Below, piece by piece: positions 8,449 to 16,963 of a DNA stretch of 45,254 bases. Both the position numbers and the translations under genes were made by a program. Origin of the DNA: an uncultured Clostridia bacterium. GTDB taxonomy: Bacteria > Bacillota > Clostridia > TANB77 > CAG-508. The stretch lies in the NCBI GenBank assembly GCA_934133165.1, contig CAKPAW010000008.1, positions 1 to 45,254 of the forward strand, read 5' to 3'. Under the pieces are notes generated by a model, which was given only the letters and a program-made list of their open reading frames with translations, made no database searches and was not told the DNA's origin. Position 1 is the stretch's first letter. Each line of letters begins with the position of its first letter.

Positions 8449-9132
8449 ATGAATGTTTTGATATTAGATGATGAAAAAGAAATTGCAGATTTAGTAGAAG
8501 TTTATTTGAAAAATGAAAATTATAATATATATAAATTTTACGATTCAGATGATGCAATAAAATGTATAGATACAGTTAAATTAGATTGTGCAATATTAGA
8601 TGTAATGATAAAAGGAAAAAACGGATTTGAAATATGTCAATATATTAGAAATAAAAAACTAAACTTTCCAATTATAATGCTAACAGCAAAAATTGAAAAT
8701 CAAGATAAAATTACAGGACTAACATTAGGTGCAGATGACTACATCACAAAACCATTTAATTCTCTCGAATTAGTTGCCAGAGTCAAATCAGCAATAAGAA
8801 GATATAAACAATACAACAATTATAAAACTGATGAGGAAAAGATATATATTGATGGTTTGGAAATATGCAAAGAACAGCATAAATGTTTATTGTATGATAA
8901 AGAAATCGACTTAACTCCAATAGAATTTGATATTTTACTTTATCTTGCAAGTAAAAAAGGAGAGGTCGTTAGTTCAGAAGAACTATTTGAAAAAGTATGG
9001 AAAGAAAAATATTTAGATAATAATAATACTGTAATGGTACATATTAGAAGGATTAGAGAAAAGCTAAAGGAAGATACTAAAAATCCTAAATATATAAAAA
9101 CGGTATGGGGAGTGGGATATAAAATTGAATGA
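8449..9132 (+). CDS. VanR/OmpR-type response regulator
   Basis: Receiver with acidic pair (LDDEKE), phospho-Asp in CAILDVMI (residue 51), Thr in MLTAK and Lys in ITKPF, then an OmpR winged helix (LTPIEFDILLYLASKKGEVVSSEEL ... TVMVHIRRIREKLKED). Among OmpR regulators it looks closest to the VanR group because of its partner kinase. Two tandem ATGs occur at 8446 and 8449; the second is better spaced from AAGGA (8439-8443). The kinase gene overlaps its end by 8 bases. No vanH/vanA/vanX ligase genes are present, so the target is more likely a cell-wall or peptide-stress gene nearby. Both protein families are well recognised; the specific target is not known. Confidence 0.87.
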   Translation: MNVLILDDEKEIADLVEVYLKNENYNIYKFYDSDDAIKCIDTVKLDCAILDVMIKGKNGFEICQYIRNKKLNFPIIMLTAKIENQDKITGLTLGADDYITKPFNSLELVARVKSAIRRYKQYNNYKTDEEKIYIDGLEICKEQHKCLLYDKEIDLTPIEFDILLYLASKKGEVVSSEELFEKVWKEKYLDNNNTVMVHIRRIREKLKEDTKNPKYIKTVWGVGYKIE

Positions 9133-10225
9133 TTACAGAGAAATAACTAAATTGAAGAATAATATAGCAACTAAAAGCATTTTGAAAATTCTAGGTTATA
9201 CTTTTGTTGTGACACTAATATTTTCATTGATTGTAGATGGATTTTATAATGATACAATAGCAAATGAAGTATCAAATTTTAATAGAAGTTTATATCTATT
9301 TTTTGTACGAAATAAAACTATTATGATGGTCATATTTTATATGATTATTTTTATAGGTATTACTTTTATTGTTACAAGAAATATGAGTCAAAAAATGTTA
9401 GAAATTATGAAGTCAGTAGATAAAATTATAAAAGAACCAGATAAAGAAATAAAATTATCAAATGATTTAATTTTGTTAGAAAATAAATTGAACAAAATAA
9501 GATTAGATTTAATAAATAGTCAAAATGCAGCAAGAGAAGCAGAAAACAAAAAGAACGATTTGATAATGTATATGGCTCACGATTTAAAGACACCTTTAAC
9601 ATCAGTAATAGGATATTTGAATTTATTAACAGATGAAAAAGATATTTCAAAACAATCGCAAGAAAAATACATCAAGATAGCATTAGATAAAGCATTAAGA
9701 GTTGAAGAATTAACAAATCAATTTTTTGAAATAACTAGATATAATATACAAGATATGCCTATAAGTAAACAAAAATTGGATATTCCATTTCTAATAGAGC
9801 AGTTAGTTGATGAGTGCTATCCTATGTTACAAGAACGAAATTTAAAATGTAAAATTACAAAACCTGAACATTTATATTATGAAGGTGATGGAGATAAACT
9901 AGCCAGAGCATTTGGTAATCTACTAAAAAATGCAATCAATTATAGTTATGAAAATACAAATATAGAAATAAAAATTAATGAAGAAAACGAAAAAATTAAG
10001 ATTGTTTTTAGAAATAAAGGAGATGCAATTCCTGAATATAAGTTAGAAAAATTATTTGATAAATTTTATCGAGCAGATGATGCAAGACAAAGTAGTACAG
10101 GTGGAACAGGATTGGGATTAGCCATAGCAAAAGAAATCATTAAATTACATAAAGGAAAAATAATGGCGAAAAATGATGGCGAATATATTGAATTTGCTAT
10201 TGAATTAAATAATAATAGAGATTAA
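9125..10225 (+). CDS. VanS-like sensor histidine kinase
   Basis: Two transmembrane helices (about 20-40 and 63-84) enclosing a short ~22-residue external loop, then a linker and the kinase core. H-box AHDLKTPLTSVIGYL (H152), N-box GNLLKNAINYS, the G1 box in the VanS-type form RNKGDAIPEYKLEKLFDKFY, then the G2 box GGTGLGLAIAKEII. This G1-F arrangement is typical of VanS rather than BceS. The frame opens with TTG 9125 inside the end of the regulator gene; no ATG is available in frame near the start, and GGGGAG upstream supports it. Forms an operon with the regulator and ends at a hairpin at 10225-10251. The short external loop suggests sensing of a membrane-bound ligand. Confidence 0.87.
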   Translation: MNDYREITKLKNNIATKSILKILGYTFVVTLIFSLIVDGFYNDTIANEVSNFNRSLYLFFVRNKTIMMVIFYMIIFIGITFIVTRNMSQKMLEIMKSVDKIIKEPDKEIKLSNDLILLENKLNKIRLDLINSQNAAREAENKKNDLIMYMAHDLKTPLTSVIGYLNLLTDEKDISKQSQEKYIKIALDKALRVEELTNQFFEITRYNIQDMPISKQKLDIPFLIEQLVDECYPMLQERNLKCKITKPEHLYYEGDGDKLARAFGNLLKNAINYSYENTNIEIKINEENEKIKIVFRNKGDAIPEYKLEKLFDKFYRADDARQSSTGGTGLGLAIAKEIIKLHKGKIMAKNDGEYIEFAIELNNNRD

Positions 10226-10251
10226 AAGCTAGACATTGTGCTAGCTTTTTC
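10225..10251 (+). terminator. intrinsic terminator after VanRS-like pair
   Basis: AAAGCTAG (10225-10232) pairs with CTAGCTTT (10241-10248), followed by TTT. It overlaps the kinase stop codon and isolates the transporter genes behind their own promoter. Confidence 0.75.
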
Positions 10252-10254
10252 TAA

Positions 10255-10320
10255 CCTTACAAAAATGTAAGGTTATTGTAAGGTAAATCGATGTTAGTAA
10301 AAAAATAAGTGTGCTATTAT
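10255..10320 (+). promoter_or_regulatory. BceR-like box and promoter of the Bce-type transporter
   Basis: CCTTACA-AAAA-TGTAAGG (10255-10272) is a perfect 7-4-7 inverted repeat; a third TGTAAGG follows at 10277-10283. The block 10256-10293 is identical to 5280-5317. An extended -10 TGCTATTAT (10312-10320) begins at the same distance from the box as in the first copy (31 bases to the TATTAT). The regulator at 5803 is the obvious candidate to act here. Confidence 0.72.
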
Positions 10321-10352
10321 AGATATAACAAAACATGGAAGGAGTTTTTGGA

Positions 10353-11121
10353 ATGGAAAATGTATTAGAGGTAAAAAACATTGAAAAATACTATGGAAAC
10401 AAATCAAACTTAACAAAAGCGATTGACAATATTAGCTTTAATGTACAAAAAGGAGAATTTGTTGGAATAATGGGAGCAAGCGGATCTCGGAAAAACAACA
10501 CTATTAAATTGTATTTCAACAATAGACAGAGTTACAGCAGGAAAAATAATAGTTAAAGGGCAGGATATTACAAAATTAAAAGGCAATAAGTTAAATAAAT
10601 TTAGAAGAGAAGAATTAGGATTTATCTTTCAAGATTTTAATTTATTAGACACTTTAACAGCTTATGAAAATATTGCTTTAGCACTAACAATTCAAAAAGT
10701 AAATGCACATGAAATTGACAAAAGAGTTAAAGAAGTTGCACAAAAATTAAATATAACAGAAATATTAAATAAATATCCATATCAAATATCAGGAGGGCAA
10801 AAACAAAGAGTTGCATCAGCAAGAGCGATAATAACAAACCCACAATTAGTTTTAGCTGATGAGCCAACAGGGGCTTTAGATTCTAAATCAGCAAAACAAT
10901 TATTGGAAAGTTTTGAAGCATTAAATCAAAAATTAAATGCAACAATTCTAATGGTTACACACGATTCTTTTACAGCAAGTTATGCAAATAGAATTTTATT
11001 TATAAAGGATGGGAAAATCTTTAATGAATTAACAAAAGGAAATGACACAAGAAAACAATTCTTTGAAAAAATAATAGAAGTTCAAACTTTACTCGGAGGT
11101 GAGCTTGGAGATGTTATTTAA
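10353..11121 (+). pseudogene. BceA-type ABC transporter ATPase, frameshifted in Walker A
   Basis: ATPase subunit of a BceAB-like peptide-detoxifying and flux-sensing exporter. The reading frame starts at ATG 10353 (GGAAGGAG upstream) and carries GIMGASGS, but one extra C at 10488 turns the Walker A GASGSGKTT into GASGSRKNN and the frame stops at 10556. Removing that base restores a full 255-residue ATPase to 11121: Walker A, Q-loop LGFIFQDFN, signature ISGGQKQRVASARAI, Walker B LVLADEPTGALD and H-loop MVTHD, all intact. The stop overlaps the permease start, and the promoter carries the Bce box. Either a very recent pseudogene or an error in the assembled sequence; the otherwise perfect downstream half argues that it is recent or artefactual. 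A downstream ATG at 10903 is not a separate gene. Confidence 0.85.
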
Positions 11122-13201
11122 ACTATCATTTAAAAATATGAAAAAAAGTTTTAAAGACTATAGCATATATTTTATAACATTAGTTTTAGGAGTAGCAATA
11201 TTTTATATGTTCAATTCTTTAGATAGTCAACAAGCCATGTTACAAGTATCACAATCACAAAGAGATATTATAACAATGATGATTAGAATGTTAGAATTTA
11301 TATCAGTATTTGTTGCAGTAATATTAGGACTTTTAATAGTATATGCAAATAATTTCTTGATAAATCGAAGAAAAAAAGAGTTTGGAATATATATGACACT
11401 TGGAATGGGAAAAAGACAAATATCAAAAATAATTTTGTTTGAAACAATATTAGTAGGAATATTATCATTAATAGCAGGAATTGTAATTGGAATATTTGCA
11501 TCACAATTTATGTCAGTATTAGTTGCAAAATTATTTGAAGCAAATATGACAAAATTTGAATTTGTGTTTTCAAAAGGTGCATGTATAAAAACTTGTATAT
11601 ATTTTGCAGTAATGTATCTTGCAGTAATGGTTTTTAACACAATCACAATTTCAAGATATAAATTAATAAATTTACTTACAGCAATTAAGAAAAACGAAAC
11701 TATTAAATTAAAAAATCCAATTATTTCAATATTAGTATTTTTGATGTCAGCAGGAATATTAGCATATAGCTATTGGAAAGTAACAGCAGGGGTACAAACA
11801 CTTGATACAGCCGATAAAATATTGCCACCAATATTAATGGGAATAGTTGGAACAATTGGAGTATTTTGGTCTTTATCAGGGTTTATATTAAGATTAGTAC
11901 AATCAATGAAAAAAACGTATTTAAAAGGAACAAACATGTTTGTGCTAAGGCAATTAAACAATAAAATTAATACAACTGTTGTTAGTATGAGTGTAATATG
12001 TTTAATGCTATTTATGACAATTTCAGTATTATCATCTAGTTTATCTTTAAGAAACACAATGCAACAAGATTTAAAAGAAATGACACCGGTAGATATTAAT
12101 TTATACAAAACAGCAAATTTACCAGAAAAATCAAAAATATATTATGGAAAAGAAAAAGTATATACAAAAGAGCAAAGGGAAGATTCTAAAAAATCAATAG
12201 AACATACCTTAACACAAAATGGATTTGATATGAACTTATTAAAAGATGTAGTAGAAATACCAATATATGCAGATAGTAGCATAACTTGGGGAACATTTTT
12301 TGGAGATAATCTTGATGAGGTAAAAGCTTTATATCCTATGTTAAGATATGAAACAGCAGAGCAATTTGTAAAAGTTACGGACTATAATAAAATAGCAAGA
12401 TTATATGGACAAGAAGAATATGAATTAAAAGATAATGAATATATAGTTCTTTGTGATTTTGATAGTATGAAAAATATTAGAAATATTGCACTAAAAAATG
12501 GGAATACACTTATAATAAACGGGAAAGAATATAAGACCAAATATAATGAATGTAAGTCTGGATATATTATGATGTCAACAAGCCATGTAAATACAGGAAT
12601 TATATTAGTACCAGATAGTTGTGACTTAAAAGATGAACAAAAAGAAATGATGTTTTTAGCAGCAAATTATAATGCAAATACAGATGAGGAAAAAGAAAAA
12701 ATAGAAGCAATTTTTATAAGTAGTAATTCAGGACTTATACAAAATTTAGCAGATAATGGACTTGAAATAGCTGGAATGACAAAAATTGCTATTATAGAAT
12801 CAAGTGTAGGAATAGCAACATTGGTAGTGTTTATAGCAATTTATTTAGGTATAATATTTTTAATTGCAAGTTCAGCTATTTTAGCACTAAAACAATTAAC
12901 AGAAAGTTCAGATAATAGGCAAAGATATATTATTTTAAGAAAAATAGGCTGTGATGAAAAAATGATAAATCAAGCATTATTTAGACAAATAGGAATATTT
13001 TTCATATTACCACTTATTTTAGCAATTATACATTCTATATTCGGAATACAATTTGCACTTTCAATGATGTCAGCTTTAGCAAGTACAGATCAATTATTAC
13101 CTTCTGCTATTGCAACAGTAGTGATTATTGGAGTGATTTATGGCATGTATTTCTTAGCTACATACTGGGGTAGTAAAAATATTATAAAAGAAGAACAGTA
13201 A
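11111..13201 (+). CDS. BceB-type FtsX-like ABC permease
   Basis: A 696-residue permease with the BceB layout: first helix near the N-terminus, a three-helix FtsX group, further helices, a large (~200-residue) extracytoplasmic domain at roughly residues 325-540, and a C-terminal FtsX group. Conserved features include KKEFGIYMTLGMGKRQISKI and the C-terminal counterpart RRQRYIILRKIGCDEKMINQ-like segment (NRQRYIILRKIGCDEKMI). The large external domain is what distinguishes Bce permeases, which bind the peptide antibiotic and signal to the kinase. The start ATG 11111 is preferred over GTG 11099 since GGAGGT lies at 11095-11100. It overlaps the ATPase gene by 11 bases. The reading frame is intact although its ATPase partner is frameshifted. 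Confidence 0.88.
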   Translation: MLFKLSFKNMKKSFKDYSIYFITLVLGVAIFYMFNSLDSQQAMLQVSQSQRDIITMMIRMLEFISVFVAVILGLLIVYANNFLINRRKKEFGIYMTLGMGKRQISKIILFETILVGILSLIAGIVIGIFASQFMSVLVAKLFEANMTKFEFVFSKGACIKTCIYFAVMYLAVMVFNTITISRYKLINLLTAIKKNETIKLKNPIISILVFLMSAGILAYSYWKVTAGVQTLDTADKILPPILMGIVGTIGVFWSLSGFILRLVQSMKKTYLKGTNMFVLRQLNNKINTTVVSMSVICLMLFMTISVLSSSLSLRNTMQQDLKEMTPVDINLYKTANLPEKSKIYYGKEKVYTKEQREDSKKSIEHTLTQNGFDMNLLKDVVEIPIYADSSITWGTFFGDNLDEVKALYPMLRYETAEQFVKVTDYNKIARLYGQEEYELKDNEYIVLCDFDSMKNIRNIALKNGNTLIINGKEYKTKYNECKSGYIMMSTSHVNTGIILVPDSCDLKDEQKEMMFLAANYNANTDEEKEKIEAIFISSNSGLIQNLADNGLEIAGMTKIAIIESSVGIATLVVFIAIYLGIIFLIASSAILALKQLTESSDNRQRYIILRKIGCDEKMINQALFRQIGIFFILPLILAIIHSIFGIQFALSMMSALASTDQLLPSAIATVVIIGVIYGMYFLATYWGSKNIIKEEQ

Positions 13202-13301
13202 AAAAGATGATAAAGTCACTTACTTGTCATTTTAATATAGTATAATTAACATTAGATATAGTAATAGATGTAGTATGAATCGAAAGAAAGAGGTGGTAAT
13301 G

Positions 13302-14003
13302 ATGAAAATATTTAAAAAAATAATTTTTATAGTAGTATTAGTTTCAATAAGTATAGGATTGTTATTTGTAGGTAATGGATATGATATGTATAAACAAGCA
13401 ATTGAGCAAATAAGTGTAGAAGATAAAATTGCAGAGATTAAAAGCAAAGAAAATTATACAAATTTTTCAGAATTACCACAAATGTATAAAAATGCAGTAA
13501 TAGCTGTTGAGGATCACAGATTCTATAAACATAATGGGATTGATATAATAGCAATATGTAGAGCAGCTTTTAATGATATAAAAGCAATGAGTTTTGTTGA
13601 AGGAGGAAGTACAATAACTCAACAACTAGCCAAAAACATCTATTTTACGCAAGAAAAGAAAATAGAGAGAAAAATTGCTGAAGTATTTATGGCATTTGAA
13701 ATAGAAAAGAATTGTGATAAAGATGAGATATTAGAGTTATATTTGAATACAAGTTATTTTGGAGATGGCTATTATACACCAAAAGAAGCATGTAGAGGAT
13801 ATTTCGATAAAGAGTTAAATGAAATGACTGACTACGAATGTATTTTATTAGCAGGTATTCCAAATGCTCCATCTGTATATGCACCAACAAAAAATCCAGA
13901 CCTAGCAAAGCAAAGGCAAAGACAAGTCATAGATAAAATGGTTAAGTATAAGTGTTTGACACAAGATGAAGCAAATGAAATATTATTGCAGAACAATAAT
14001 TAA
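13302..14003 (+). CDS. monofunctional peptidoglycan glycosyltransferase (GT51)
   Basis: Polymerises lipid II into glycan strands outside the membrane. A single N-terminal transmembrane helix (about 5-24) is followed by a GT51 domain with every family motif: EDHRFYKHNG with the catalytic Glu at 70, GGSTITQQLAKN, RKIAEVFMAFEIEK with the second Glu at 127, and KDEILELYLN. No transpeptidase domain follows, so at 233 residues this is an MtgA/SgtB-like monofunctional enzyme. ATG 13302 sits 5 bases after AGGTGG; ATG 13299 is too close. It lies directly after the Bce-type permease and may belong to the same cell-envelope stress response, but a TATAAT at 13241-13246 suggests its own promoter. Confidence 0.9.
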   Translation: MKIFKKIIFIVVLVSISIGLLFVGNGYDMYKQAIEQISVEDKIAEIKSKENYTNFSELPQMYKNAVIAVEDHRFYKHNGIDIIAICRAAFNDIKAMSFVEGGSTITQQLAKNIYFTQEKKIERKIAEVFMAFEIEKNCDKDEILELYLNTSYFGDGYYTPKEACRGYFDKELNEMTDYECILLAGIPNAPSVYAPTKNPDLAKQRQRQVIDKMVKYKCLTQDEANEILLQNNN

Positions 14004-14122
14004 AGTTGTTATTAGTTGATAAATATACTAATAAATATTATAATTACAAAAGTTAAGTAACTGAAGTAGAAAAAAATGCACAAAATAATATAATGTTAGT
14101 AAAATGAAAAGGAGAATGAATT

Positions 14123-14482
14123 ATGAGCTTTTTAGGAAATGTATTATGGTTTATCTTTGGAGGTTTTCTAAGTGGACTTTCTTGGCTTTTATCTGGAATA
14201 CTATGGTGCATAACAATAATTGGAATTCCTTATGGTAAACAATGTTTCAAATTTGCAACTATGTCATTTGCACCATTTGGAAAAGAAATTGAATATGGAG
14301 GAGGAGTACCTTCTTTGTTGGCTAATGTAATATGGATTATCTTCTTTGGAATACCAATGGCACTAGAAAATTTAATTTTTGGCTGTCTATGGTGTATAAC
14401 AATAGTGGGTATTCCGTTTGGTCTTCAATTTTTCAAAATCGCTAAACTTTCATTAGCACCTTTTGGAGCAAAAATAGTATAA
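14123..14482 (+). CDS. YccF-domain inner-membrane protein
   Basis: A 119-residue hydrophobic protein made of two tandem YccF (DUF307) units: LWCITIIGIPYGKQCFKFAT then SFAPFG, repeated as LWCITIVGIPFGLQFFKIAK then LAPFG. Each half starts with a short amphipathic segment (NVLWFIFGG and NVIWIIFFG). The family is found widely in bacteria as a membrane protein of unknown function. Start ATG follows AAAAGGAG. The gene stands alone between the glycosyltransferase and a cluster of hairpins. The family call is strong; no function can be assigned. Confidence 0.85.
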   Translation: MSFLGNVLWFIFGGFLSGLSWLLSGILWCITIIGIPYGKQCFKFATMSFAPFGKEIEYGGGVPSLLANVIWIIFFGIPMALENLIFGCLWCITIVGIPFGLQFFKIAKLSLAPFGAKIV

Positions 14483-14536
14483 GGTAATTTTTCAGTCAAT
14501 ATATTATAACAGTATATTATGTTTTGTGTGATTTTC

Positions 14537-14671
14537 GAGAGGGCGATTATTTCGCTCTCTCATAATATAAAAATATATTATTAAAGTATATATATTAGTG
14601 CTAATTGTAGTGAAACAGTTAGCACAAACATCCCCTTTTATTTTCAAGAGTTACTAGAAATAGTAACTCTT
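14537..14671. other. two hairpins after the YccF gene
   Basis: GAGAGGGCGA (14537-14546) pairs with TCGCTCTCTC (14552-14561) with one G-T pair; AAGAGTTACTA (14646-14656) pairs perfectly with TAGTAACTCTT (14661-14671) around GAAA. Neither has a good T-run, so they may be inefficient terminators or structured 3' UTR. Confidence 0.5.
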
Positions 14672-14683
14672 ATTAGTAAAAAG

Positions 14684-14709
14684 AATATCGAATTATATAA
14701 TTCGATATT
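14684..14709 (-). terminator. terminator of the membrane receiver gene (minus strand)
   Basis: A perfect 26-base palindrome centred at 14696/14697, 13 bases beyond the minus-strand stop, followed on the minus strand by CTTTTT. Confidence 0.7.
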
Positions 14710-14721
14710 TATAACATATAA

Positions 14722-15351
14722 CTAATTTTTTAATAAGTTATTTAATATAGGGATTATTTTTTCTTGAGATATAGGCTTAACGACATAATCATCAAAACCA
14801 ATTTTATTTACAAAATAATCTCTTTTGTCTGCTGTTACAGTAAGGATTACAACAGGAGTAGAAAAATTAGGTAGATTTCTTAATTCTGTTAAACAATCAG
14901 CACCAGTACCATGGCGATATATATTATTACTGAAAATAATGTCATAATGTTCGCCATATTTTATTTTTTTAACAACATCTTCATAAGTATTAACAACATC
15001 TACACTAAAACCTAAACTCTGCAAAACAGTTTTAGTAATATTGTATGATGTAGCCATATAATCTCCTACCAAGGCTCTTTTTCCTTTATATATGGGATTA
15101 TATTTTATACGTTCGCCGTAAATTTCTAAAAATTCAAGATTAGATAGTTTTTCTTCTTGATATTTCTGCAATGTTTTTTGTAATTCAGTATTTTCTTTTA
15201 AATAATATAAACATTTATCTGCATAATCACTAGCTTCATTTTGGATATCTAATATTTTAGATAAGTATTTATTTCTTTGATAAAGTAAAATATATATAAA
15301 AGTTATTAAGAGCATAACAAGTATAAGTATGCAACACAAAATATATGGCAT
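14722..15351 (-). CDS. membrane-anchored protein with degenerate receiver domain
   Basis: One N-terminal transmembrane helix (about 3-24), a coiled-coil-like stretch (about 30-75) and a C-terminal response-regulator receiver fold (about 90-207). The receiver keeps the acidic D97 (ALVGDYMA), the conserved Thr (VILTVTAD, T171) and Lys (YVVKPI, K192), but the phospho-acceptor position reads YDIIFSNN: Asn142 replaces Asp. It is therefore probably not phosphorylated, or works as a pseudo-receiver for protein-protein contact at the membrane. There is no output domain. The start at 15351 has GGAGGTG 7 bases upstream. Two more receiver-fold proteins lie nearby (17992 and 19202), which suggests a shared pathway. 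The architecture is clear; the role is unknown. Confidence 0.7.
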   Translation of the reverse strand: MPYILCCILILVMLLITFIYILLYQRNKYLSKILDIQNEASDYADKCLYYLKENTELQKTLQKYQEEKLSNLEFLEIYGERIKYNPIYKGKRALVGDYMATSYNITKTVLQSLGFSVDVVNTYEDVVKKIKYGEHYDIIFSNNIYRHGTGADCLTELRNLPNFSTPVVILTVTADKRDYFVNKIGFDDYVVKPISQEKIIPILNNLLKN

Positions 15352-15489
15352 AAAAGCACCTCCAATCTATATAAAAAGTGTTGCTTACTATAAAATTTTC
15401 AATTCAAACTTCCGATTTAGTTATATGTTAAAACCTTTTGAAACATACTACAATAGTAGTAAGTCGAATTCAAAAGGGAGGTGGCAAAT

Positions 15490-15745
15490 ATAGTAACTAA
15501 AACAAGAAAAATACTGGCGAATAATATAGTCTATTTTAGAGTAAAAAAAGGTTGGTCGCAAGAACATTTCGCTGAATTATTAGGTACAAGTTCACGGCTA
15601 TGTATCTGAAATGGAAAATCAAAAGCGAAATATATCAAGTGATTATATAGACCATATTGCTAATATTTTCAAGATTGAGCCACACGAGTTATTAGTAGAG
15701 CGTTTACCTGTTGATATTAGGCGAATTGATAGGGGAAAGAGATAA
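15490..15745 (+). pseudogene. XRE-type HTH regulator, frameshifted and lacking a normal start
   Basis: From ATA 15490 the frame reads (M)VTKTRKILANNIVYFRVKK then GWSQEHFAELLGTS, a clear Cro/C1 HTH, but stops soon after. Dropping one base, most simply the C at 15599 in TCACGGC, restores GYVSEMENQKRNISSDYIDH and a C-terminus ending at 15745. The ribosome site GGGAGGTGG (15475-15483) is well placed for 15490, where ATG appears to have become ATA; GTG 15481 lies inside that site. With two lesions this looks like a decayed 83-85-residue regulator unless the frameshift is a sequence error. It diverges from the membrane receiver gene. Confidence 0.6.
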
Positions 15746-15765
15746 CTGGGAATTATCTCTTACTT
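15738..15765 (+). terminator. terminator after the broken XRE gene
   Basis: AGAGATAA (15738-15745) pairs with TTATCTCT (15753-15760); a modest T-rich tail follows. The left arm overlaps the stop codon. Confidence 0.55.
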
Positions 15766-15881
15766 CTATAGTAAGCATTTATATTATATCACATAAATCA
15801 AATATTGAATATATATTCCGAATAAATAAACGGCTCTTAAATATTCCGCCTTAATGCTACAATATTAAAGAGGTGAGAAAA

Positions 15882-16127
15882 TTGGAAAATAGCATTATAA
15901 TGTATCGAGATTATGGTGATATAGTATTTGATATAAAAAAGGTTATGGATGAAAAAGCAATAACAATAAATCAAATAGTTAAAAAAACAGGTCTACATCA
16001 TCAAGTAGTGAGAAGATACTATGAAGGAACAATTACTAGATATGATAAAGATGTTCTTTCGAGATTATGTTTTGTTATAGGGTGTGATCTTAATGATATT
16101 ATGTATTATAAAAAACCAAGTAAATAA
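15882..16127 (+). CDS. small XRE/Cro-type HTH protein
   Basis: An 81-residue single-domain regulator. The HTH reads MDEKAITINQIVKKTGLHHQ followed by VVRRYYEGTITRYDKDVLSRLCFVIGCDLNDIM, the form seen in the HTH_26 group of Cro-like proteins of Clostridia. TTG 15882 is preferred as start because AGAGGTG at 15869-15875 is then 6 bases away; GTG 15873 lies inside that ribosome site and ATG 15900 is too far. A strong terminator follows, so it is a one-gene transcript. It may be a paralogue of the broken HTH gene upstream. Target unknown. Confidence 0.75.
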   Translation: MENSIIMYRDYGDIVFDIKKVMDEKAITINQIVKKTGLHHQVVRRYYEGTITRYDKDVLSRLCFVIGCDLNDIMYYKKPSK

Positions 16128-16136
16128 TTTAATAAG

Positions 16137-16191
16137 TGAGGCTATTTAAAGGGTATTAACTAGAATGCTTTTTAAATAGCCTCATTTTTTA
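16137..16191 (+). terminator. strong intrinsic terminator
   Basis: TGAGGCTATTTAAA (16137-16150) pairs perfectly with TTTAAATAGCCTCA (16171-16184), followed by six T. Confidence 0.88.
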
Positions 16192-16296
16192 TTTATTATA
16201 TCACTTTTTCTAACTTTTTATATATTATAACAAATTAAATTTTTTTTGAAAATAGATAATAACATTTATGTTTTGCATATTTAGACTTCTCAAGAC

Positions 16297-16325
16297 TTGC
16301 TAAAATTAACATAATATGTTATAAT
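16297..16325 (+). promoter_or_regulatory. sigma-A promoter of the CYTH-LysR operon
   Basis: TTGCTA (16297-16302), 17-base spacer, TATAAT (16320-16325) with an extended TG at 16317-16318. The CYTH gene start follows 33 bases on. Confidence 0.75.
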
Positions 16326-16358
16326 TGAAAGGTAATATTTAAAAGGAGAAGTATTGAA

Positions 16359-16949
16359 TTGAGTAATGAAATAACAGTTAGGATAACATGTTCACTACAG
16401 GAAATGTATAATATTTTACAAAATAAAGGATTTAAAATAACAGATAAATACAATTTAGAAGATACTTACTATATCAAAGAAGATATTGATATAAAGAAAC
16501 AACCAATTAAAGAGATATTTAATAAATATATACTGATTAGAAATATTACTCAATTTAGACCAGACAATTTTGTAGATAGCTATAATATACTAAAAATGAC
16601 CTTAAAAATCAAAAATATAGAATCTGATGGAACAATTACAAATCAATGCAAAAAAGATTGCCAGATTTATGATATGGGGCAAGGTAAAGCTTTTTTAACA
16701 AATCTAGGTTATAAAAATATTATGACTATTAAAGAAAAAGCAATAGTATATGAAAAAGATGGATTAAAATTAGCAATAAAAGAAATTGAAAATGGTGATA
16801 ATCTAATTGAGATTGAAACAGAAAAAGATAATCCAGAATTAAATTCTATAGATAAACTAAAAGAAAAAATAAGTGAATTACAAATTCCAGTAGATACGAA
16901 TGATTATTTTATTAAGAAAGCAGAGATAGAACTGAAGAAGTTTTTATAG
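16359..16949 (+). CDS. CYTH-domain protein (triphosphate tunnel fold)
   Basis: A 196-residue protein resembling the CYTH superfamily (class IV adenylate cyclase, thiamine or inorganic triphosphatases), which binds organic triphosphates in a beta tunnel. It opens with EITVRI, where family members have ExExK, so the second Glu and the Lys are changed; KYNLEDTYYI, ILIRNI, LKMTLKIKNIESDGTI and IEIETEK match the alternating strands of the tunnel. The incomplete ExExK suggests altered or lost catalysis. Start is TTG 16359 (AGGAG at 16344-16348); no ATG works in frame. Cotranscribed with the LysR gene 14 bases downstream from a good promoter. The fold call is reasonable, the activity is not known. 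Confidence 0.65.
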   Translation: MSNEITVRITCSLQEMYNILQNKGFKITDKYNLEDTYYIKEDIDIKKQPIKEIFNKYILIRNITQFRPDNFVDSYNILKMTLKIKNIESDGTITNQCKKDCQIYDMGQGKAFLTNLGYKNIMTIKEKAIVYEKDGLKLAIKEIENGDNLIEIETEKDNPELNSIDKLKEKISELQIPVDTNDYFIKKAEIELKKFL

Positions 16950-16963
16950 GAGCGTGATATAAT

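Noticed and set aside
8449..10225. VanR/VanS-like pair read as a vancomycin-resistance cluster
   Set aside because: No vanH, ligase or vanX homologue is in the window; the pair alone does not give glycopeptide resistance.
10903..11121. A separate short gene starting at ATG 10903
   Set aside because: It encodes the C-terminal part of the ABC ATPase and is simply the tail of the frameshifted gene.
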